Shown here: one piece after another, positions 59,494-64,000 of the stretch
How the letters are laid out: the number at the start of each line of letters is the position of its first letter
How positions within the stretch are numbered: position 1 is the first letter of the stretch
NCBI RefSeq assembly: GCF_001886615.1
Contig: NZ_CP018139.1
Location: 744,001 to 808,000, forward strand
Direction of reading: 5' to 3'
Source: Halomonas aestuarii
Lineage (GTDB): Bacteria > Pseudomonadota > Gammaproteobacteria > Pseudomonadales > Halomonadaceae
DNA length: 64,000 bases
Position numbers and translations under genes: made by a program
Notes under the pieces: model-generated
The model's input: the letters and a program-made list of their open reading frames with translations, nothing else
Databases searched by the model: none
What the model was told of the DNA's origin: nothing

Positions 59494-60876
59494 TCATTGA
59501 TCCCTTGCGGGTTTCCTTCCCGGACCGGTCGTGCCGGCCCCACTCTCGCTCGGCCTCAGGCCCTGCTTCAGCGGCAACGTCAGCCGAGCCTCGAGCCCGC
59601 CCCCCTCGGGGCGGGAGAATGCCAGTCGACCGCCGACGCGCTCGGCGATGGCGGCCACGATGGCGAGTCCCAGGCCGCTGCCCTGCCGGCGGCTGGCCCG
59701 CCAGAAGCGCCGGGGCAGCTGCTCGAGCTGGTCGTCATCGACCCCGGGACCATGGTCCCGGACGCGGTAGGTCAGCGCCTCCCCCGCCTCGTCCAGCCGA
59801 CTCGACACCTCCACCGGGCCCTCCCCGGAGCCATGGTGCAGGGCGTTGTCGAGCAGGTTGCGCAGCGCGGTGATGGCCAGTTCCCGCGGCACCGCGAGGC
59901 GTGCCTCGGGCCAGGCGGGGGGCAGCGTGAAGCGCGCCCGATCGCTCGCCGAGGCGTCCCGCAGCGCTAGCTCGACCACGTCGTCGGCCCGGCTGGCCTC
60001 GCCCTCCTCGAAGTGAAGGCGCCCCTCCACCCGGGCCAGCATCAGCAGCTGGTCCAGGGTACGGGACAGGCGGGCCACACCCTCCTCGGCCTGCGCCAGG
60101 GCCTGGCGCGAGGCCTCGCCCTCGACCCGGCCGGCCACCTGCAGGTGGGTCTTGATGGCCGTAAGTGGCGTGCGCAGCTCATGGGCCGCATCGTTGGTGA
60201 AGTGCTGCTCCCTCACGATGGCCTGCTGGATACGCGCCAGCAGCTGGTTGAGCGTCTCCACCAGCGGCCGGATCTCGGACGGCACCCCATGGGTCACCAC
60301 CGGCGCCAGGGCCTCCGGATCGCGGCGTGCCAGGGCCTCGCGCAGCCGATCGAGGGGCCGAAGCCCCCTCACCACCCCGGCCCACAGCGCCAGCAGGCTG
60401 CCCGCCAGCGCCACCACGAAGGGCACCACCGCCACCTCCAACACGTTGCGCATCAGCAGGTCGCGCTCGTCCATGCGATCGGCGGTGGTGATGGTCAGCC
60501 CGTCCCGCTCGTAGGTGAACACCCGCCAGGTCATGCCGCCCTCCTCACGGTAGGCATGGCCCGGCTCGCGGGCCTTCAGGATGCCGTCCATGTCGGTGTG
60601 GGTGCGCGCGATGATCTCGCCGCGCGGCGAATGCACCTGGCAGGCCAGCCCCTCGATGGGCGGGATCGAGAGGGCCCGATGGTCGGCCTGCTCCCACACG
60701 TCCACCGGGAGCTGGGCCATCAGCCCCGCCACCATGCGCGCCGACTGGGCGAGGCGCTGGTCGAGGGTCGTCTCCACCTGCTGATAGAGGTCGCGCATCA
60801 GCCAGGCGGCGGCCAGCCCCCAGAGCAGCATCAGGGTCACCCCCAGGGTCAGCACCAGCCGCGTGCGAAGGCTCAT
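59494..60876 (-). CDS. QseC/PmrB-type sensor histidine kinase
   Basis: Inner-membrane sensor kinase of 460 residues. It has a first membrane helix (about residues 8-28), a periplasmic domain of about 125 residues, a second helix (about 150-172), HAMP, HisKA with NDAAHELRTPLTAIK and a HATPase with LLDNALHHGSG, VRDHGPGVD and GSGLGLAIV. All catalytic boxes are intact. The architecture is that of the QseC family. Its ATG overlaps the regulator stop, and tsdB follows closely, so a thiosulfate- or redox-related signal is a reasonable guess. Confidence 0.93.
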   Translation of the reverse strand: MSLRTRLVLTLGVTLMLLWGLAAAWLMRDLYQQVETTLDQRLAQSARMVAGLMAQLPVDVWEQADHRALSIPPIEGLACQVHSPRGEIIARTHTDMDGILKAREPGHAYREEGGMTWRVFTYERDGLTITTADRMDERDLLMRNVLEVAVVPFVVALAGSLLALWAGVVRGLRPLDRLREALARRDPEALAPVVTHGVPSEIRPLVETLNQLLARIQQAIVREQHFTNDAAHELRTPLTAIKTHLQVAGRVEGEASRQALAQAEEGVARLSRTLDQLLMLARVEGRLHFEEGEASRADDVVELALRDASASDRARFTLPPAWPEARLAVPRELAITALRNLLDNALHHGSGEGPVEVSSRLDEAGEALTYRVRDHGPGVDDDQLEQLPRRFWRASRRQGSGLGLAIVAAIAERVGGRLAFSRPEGGGLEARLTLPLKQGLRPSESGAGTTGPGRKPARDQ

Positions 60877-61574
60877 GCCCGGCCGCCCTCGCGGCGTGGC
60901 CTTCCCTCCACCGCCGAGGGCGGGCCGAGCCGGTAGCCCAGGCCGCGGACCGTCTCGATCACCCCGCTGCCGAGCTTGCGGCGCAGGTGATGGATGTGGA
61001 CGTTGAGCGCATTGCTCTCCACCTCGTCGTTCATGCCGTAGAGGCTGTCCTTGAGCTGTTCGGCGCTGAGCACGCTACGCGGCGCCTGGAGGAAGGCCTC
61101 CAGCAGCACCAGCTCACGGCGCGACAGGCTCACGGGGCGCCCGGCCACCGCCACCTCCCGGGAGACCGGGTCGAGGCACAGCGGGCCGTGCTCGACCAGC
61201 GCCCGGCAACGCCCGGCGGCCCGTCGCAGCAGCGCCAGCAGGCGCGCCACCAGCTCGTCGAGGTCGAAGGGCTTGACCAGGTAGTCGTCGGCCCCGACAT
61301 GCAGCCCCTCGATGCGGTCGCTCACCGCGTCCCGGGCGGTCAGCACCAGCACCGGAATGTCGATGTCGGCCCCGCGCCACTCCTCGAGCAGCGTCATGCC
61401 GTCGCCATCGGGCAAGCCCCGGTCGAGGATCACCACGTCGCTTGCGACCGTCCCCATGGCCGCACGCGCCTCGGCCAGGGAGCCCACTGTATCGACGACG
61501 AAGTCGTGGACGGCGAGCCCGGCCTGGATGCCCGACGCCACCAGGGCGTCATCCTCGATGAGCAGTACATGCAT
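60873..61574 (-). CDS. QseB/PmrA-type response regulator
   Basis: OmpR-family regulator of 233 residues. The receiver has the acidic pair IEDD, phospho-acceptor Asp in VVILDRGLPDGDG, Thr in VLTARD and Lys in YLVKPFDLDEL. The winged-helix output includes SRRELVLLEAFL and the recognition region DEVESNALNVHIHHLRRKLG, diagnostic of the PmrA/QseB/TctD group. A CTTAA-type direct repeat that fits this group lies about 45 bp upstream, suggesting autoregulation. It heads the operon with the kinase and tsdBA. Confidence 0.94.
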   Translation of the reverse strand: MHVLLIEDDALVASGIQAGLAVHDFVVDTVGSLAEARAAMGTVASDVVILDRGLPDGDGMTLLEEWRGADIDIPVLVLTARDAVSDRIEGLHVGADDYLVKPFDLDELVARLLALLRRAAGRCRALVEHGPLCLDPVSREVAVAGRPVSLSRRELVLLEAFLQAPRSVLSAEQLKDSLYGMNDEVESNALNVHIHHLRRKLGSGVIETVRGLGYRLGPPSAVEGRPRREGGRA

Positions 61575-61616
61575 GGCAGGAATTCCTCACGGTCCGCCCC
61601 ATCCTGGCACCGGGCC

Positions 61617-61633
61617 ATTAAGCGGGCGTTAAG
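61617..61633 (-). promoter_or_regulatory. PmrA/QseB-type direct-repeat operator
   Basis: On the minus strand CTTAAC-N5-CTTAAT, which matches the PmrA/QseB-family box CTTAAT-N5-CTTAAT with one change and exact spacing. It lies about 45 bp upstream of the response regulator ATG, so the operon including tsdBA is probably autoregulated. Confidence 0.7.
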
Positions 61634-61682
61634 TCGCCCGGCGCGGGAGCGCCCGGCGGGCCGTCCATTGGTCGAAAACAGG

Positions 61683-61711
61683 CATCCCCCGCCGGGGCCC
61701 GGCGGGGGATG
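61683..61711 (-). terminator. Terminator after the YeeE/YedE genes
   Basis: CATCCCCCGCC pairs perfectly with GGCGGGGGATG around a seven-base loop. On the minus strand the hairpin is followed within a few bases by TTTT. It lies about 15 bp past the stop of the second YeeE/YedE-type gene. Confidence 0.8.
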
Positions 61712-61726
61712 AAGCGGCAGGGCCGG

Positions 61727-62155
61727 TCAGCCCCGGGTCGGGATCGCCCGCGCCAGGAACCAGCCGATCACCATCGTCACCAGCATGGCGAGCAGCGGGC
61801 CGCTGAGCCCGCCGATGGAGGCGAAGGCAGGCCCCGGGCAGTAGCCCGAAAGCCCCCAGCCGATGCCGAACAGGGCGGCACCGCCGATCAGCCGGGCGTC
61901 CAGGTCGGTGCGCGTGGGCAGCTGGAAGTGTTCGCCGAACAGCGGGTTGGGACGGCGCAGCACCAGCCGGTAGCCGATGAAGTTGGTCACCACGGCGCCG
62001 CCGAGCACGAACATCAGGGTCGGGTCCCAGGCGCCCGCGAGGTCCAGGAAACCAATCACCCGGGCGGGGTCGGTCATGCCGGAGACGGCGAGGCCGAGGC
62101 CGAAGATCAGCCCGGCGACATAGCCCATCAGGGTCTTGACGCTCTCGGTCTTCAT
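61727..62155 (-). CDS. YeeE/YedE-family transporter subunit (DUF6691 type)
   Basis: Small membrane protein of 142 residues with about four helices. It is half of a two-gene YeeE/YedE transporter (PmpB-like), a family that imports thiosulfate or related sulfur species. Family motifs include GLIFGLGLAVSGMTDPARVIGFLD and GWGLSGYCPGPA with the conserved Cys that would contact sulfur substrate. The ATG overlaps the stop of the partner gene by four bases. Confidence 0.88.
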   Translation of the reverse strand: MKTESVKTLMGYVAGLIFGLGLAVSGMTDPARVIGFLDLAGAWDPTLMFVLGGAVVTNFIGYRLVLRRPNPLFGEHFQLPTRTDLDARLIGGAALFGIGWGLSGYCPGPAFASIGGLSGPLLAMLVTMVIGWFLARAIPTRG

Positions 62156-62613
62156 GCCCCACCTCCGATCACGTGACGGACCACGAAGACGGTGATGATG
62201 GCAGTGACCAGGAAGGTCACGGTGGCCACCAGGGAGCGCACCGAGAGCCGCGACAGGCCGCAGACGCCATGTCCGCTGGTGCAGCCGCTGCCAAGGCCAG
62301 TGCCGAGGCCCACCAGCAGGCCGGCCAGCAGCATCAGGGGCACGCCCCCGGCCGGCGCGCCGATCACCTCGCCCGGCGCGCCGGCCACGTTGCCGGCCCC
62401 GCCGCCGGCGAGCATCAGCACGATCGGGCCGCTGATCAGGCCGAGCAGGAAGGCCAGGCGCCAGGCGCTGTCCCCCGGGGGCCTCGCCGTGACCAGGGTC
62501 CCGATGATCCCGCTGATGCCGGCGATGCGACCAAGGGTCGCCATCAGCCAGGTGGCCGAGAGGCCGATCAGGATGCCCCCGATCAGCCCCTGCAGGCTAG
62601 TCATCCAATCCAC
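62152..62613 (-). CDS. YeeE/YedE-family transporter subunit (PmpA-like)
   Basis: Membrane protein of 153 residues with about four helices, partner of the following gene. The conserved motif GLGTGLGSGCTSGHGVCGLSR carries two cysteines typical of YeeE/YedE thiosulfate transporters. It starts at GTG 62613 with AAGGAG seven bases upstream. Together with its partner it equals one full-length YeeE protein split in two. Confidence 0.9.
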   Translation of the reverse strand: MDWMTSLQGLIGGILIGLSATWLMATLGRIAGISGIIGTLVTARPPGDSAWRLAFLLGLISGPIVLMLAGGGAGNVAGAPGEVIGAPAGGVPLMLLAGLLVGLGTGLGSGCTSGHGVCGLSRLSVRSLVATVTFLVTAIITVFVVRHVIGGGA

Positions 62614-62646
62614 GTGAGGTCTCCTTCAGAGTGCATGAGTGGCCGT

Positions 62647-62838
62647 TCACTTCTGCTCCTTGCAAGTGCTGATGCCCAGCAGGCGATAGGCGGGACAGGT
62701 GTTGAGCAGGCCGGTGGCCAGGGGCACCACCCCGATCCAGCCCCAGGCGCCGATCATCCCGGTGATGGCCATGCCGATCAGGATGGCGCCGATGACGATG
62801 CGAACGATCTTGTCGATACCGCCGACGTTCTTCTTCAT
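62647..62838 (-). CDS. DUF2892 (YgaP-like) small membrane protein
   Basis: Protein of 63 residues with two membrane helices (IVRIVIGAILIGMAITGMIG and WIGVVPLATGLL). It begins MKKNVGGIDKIVR and ends near CPAYRLLGISTC, the DUF2892 pattern that forms the membrane anchor of the rhodanese YgaP. Here it stands alone without a rhodanese domain. Its two cysteines and place in a sulfur cluster suggest a role in sulfur handling, but none is proven. AAGGAG precedes the ATG. Confidence 0.88.
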   Translation of the reverse strand: MKKNVGGIDKIVRIVIGAILIGMAITGMIGAWGWIGVVPLATGLLNTCPAYRLLGISTCKEQK

Positions 62839-62916
62839 GGTGAGACTCCTTGGTGTCGATCGGGACGCCGGCCCTCTGGCCGGGCATCCCCTGTCGGGTG
62901 GGCAGACCCCACCCGG

Positions 62917-64000
62917 TTACTTGTGGATGACGACGCCGCTCCCGCCACAGGCCGCCCCCGACGCCTCGGCCGGGACCTCGTCGTGCAACGCGCGCCAGGC
63001 GTCGTAGGTGCTCAGGAACACCCGGCCGGTCAGCTCCCGGCAGAACGCGGTATGCTCCAGGCGGTCCATCACCGGCCCCTTGACCTCGGCCAGGTGCAGG
63101 GCGACGGCGGAGTCCTTCAGCCGGGCGTTGATCGCCTCGAGGCTCTCCAGCGCGGAGGCATCGATGACGTTCACCGCCTGGCAGGCCAGCACGATATGGG
63201 CCAGGCCCGGCTGGCGAGCCGCCAGGGCCATGACGGTGTCCTCCAGGTAGCGAGCATTGGCGAAGTAGAGGCTCTCGTCGACCCGCAGGATGGCAATCCG
63301 CTCGTCGGTCTCGACCTCGTGGCGCCGCACGTTGCGGAAGTGCTCGCTCCCGGGGACCCGGCCCACCACGGCGCTGTGCGGCCGACTGGTGCGATAGAGG
63401 TGCAGCCCGAGGGAGAGCCCCACGCCGACCAGGATACCGCTCTCCACGCCATGGACCAGGGTCAGGACCAGCGTCGCCAGCATGGCCACGCCGTCGGCGC
63501 GGGAGTAGGACCAGGTGCGCCGGATGGCGGGCAGGTCGATCAGGGTGCCCACGGCGACGATGATCGTGGCGGCCAGCGTCGCCTTGGGCAGGAAGGCCAG
63601 GGGGGTGGTCAGGGCAAGCGTCGCCACGGCGATGCCCACGGCAGTGAAGGCGCCGGCGAGCGGCGTGGCGGCCCCGGCCTCGAAGTTGACCACCGACCGG
63701 GAGAAGCCGCCAGATACCGGCGAGCCGCCGCTCGTTCCGGCGCCGATGTTGGCCAGCCCCATGGCGATCAGTTCCTGGTTGGGATCGATCCGCTGGCGCC
63801 GCTTGGCGGCCAGGGTCTGGGCCACCGAGACCGACTCCACGAACCCCACCAGGCTGATCAGCACCGCGGCCGGCGCGAGGGTCGACCACAGCCCGGGGTC
63901 CAGGCTCGGCAGGGCCAGGCTCGGCAGGCCGCTGGGCACCTCGCCGACCAGGGCGACGCCCTGTGCGCCTAGCCCCAGCCCCCAGGCCAGCAGGGTGGTG
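62917..64000 (-). CDS. SulP-family anion permease, N-terminus beyond window
   Basis: C-terminal part (at least 361 residues) of a SulP transporter. Several membrane helices with LVGFVESVSVAQTLAAK and the SulP signature region (NQELIAMGLANIGAG ... GGSPVSGGFSRSVVN) are followed by a cytoplasmic STAS domain (ILRVDESLYFANARYLED and NVIDASALESLEAIN). SulP proteins move sulfate, bicarbonate or other anions; the sulfur neighbours favour sulfate or a related oxyanion. The frame is open to the window edge, so the start lies outside. It appears to be upstream of, and possibly co-transcribed with, the DUF2892 and YeeE genes. Confidence 0.9.
   Translation of the reverse strand, partial: TTLLAWGLGLGAQGVALVGEVPSGLPSLALPSLDPGLWSTLAPAAVLISLVGFVESVSVAQTLAAKRRQRIDPNQELIAMGLANIGAGTSGGSPVSGGFSRSVVNFEAGAATPLAGAFTAVGIAVATLALTTPLAFLPKATLAATIIVAVGTLIDLPAIRRTWSYSRADGVAMLATLVLTLVHGVESGILVGVGLSLGLHLYRTSRPHSAVVGRVPGSEHFRNVRRHEVETDERIAILRVDESLYFANARYLEDTVMALAARQPGLAHIVLACQAVNVIDASALESLEAINARLKDSAVALHLAEVKGPVMDRLEHTAFCRELTGRVFLSTYDAWRALHDEVPAEASGAACGGSGVVIHK

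Overview
This window reads as chromosomal DNA of a moderately halophilic gammaproteobacterium, most likely Halomonas or a close relative in the Halomonadaceae. The inference rests on high GC content, a strongly acidic outer-membrane porin, and Pseudomonas/E. coli-like core synteny (rppH-ptsP with lgt-thyA-folA nearby; nudE / yrfG-hslR-hslO-pckA; nrdR-ribD-ribB-ribH-nusB-thiL-pgpA). A likely glucosylglycerate (compatible-solute) phosphorylase also fits. No rRNA, tRNA, CRISPR array, insertion sequence, integrase or phage gene was seen. The window is mostly ordinary core genome with a few accessory modules.

Layout. 0-6 kb: diguanylate cyclase, Fnr/Anr-type oxygen regulator, a secreted protein with a duplicated beta-rich domain, and a porin. 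6-17 kb: a coiled-coil ProQ-domain protein; an operon of a degenerate kinase-like receiver protein, a TSUP exporter, lgt, thyA and folA; a TANGO2/NRDE protein; rppH-ptsP; a HAD phosphatase; malate dehydrogenase. 17-28 kb: an RND adaptor/permease pair, the anti-sigma factor Rsd/AlgQ, and a complete branched-chain-type ABC transporter convergent with a gshA-dsbB-hydrolase operon. 30-41 kb: tex, msrB, pckA, hslO, hslR, yrfG, nudE, a Gfo/Idh/MocA oxidoreductase and ilvD. 41-54 kb: thiBPQ, lon, a DUF945 protein, pgpA, thiL, nusB, ribH, ribB(X), ribD and nrdR. 54-64 kb: glucosylglycerate phosphorylase, PCuAC copper chaperone, DsbG, and a sulfur region. The sulfur region holds thiosulfate dehydrogenase tsdBA behind a QseBC-type two-component pair, a two-subunit YeeE/YedE transporter, a DUF2892 protein and a SulP permease cut by the window edge.

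Main regulatory observations. A near-consensus sigma-54 promoter sits just before the glucosylglycerate phosphorylase. A PmrA/QseB-type direct-repeat box lies upstream of the regulator-kinase-tsdBA operon. A HexR-like operator lies upstream of pckA, and a possible heat-shock promoter precedes lon. Four intergenic regions carry short tandem repeats (15 bp x6, 17 bp x3, 12 bp x4, 34 bp x2.3). The space between ribD and ribB, where riboflavin synthase is often encoded, holds no gene. I did not find a clearly new defence or biosynthetic system; the best leads are regulatory logic and a few unusual domain architectures.
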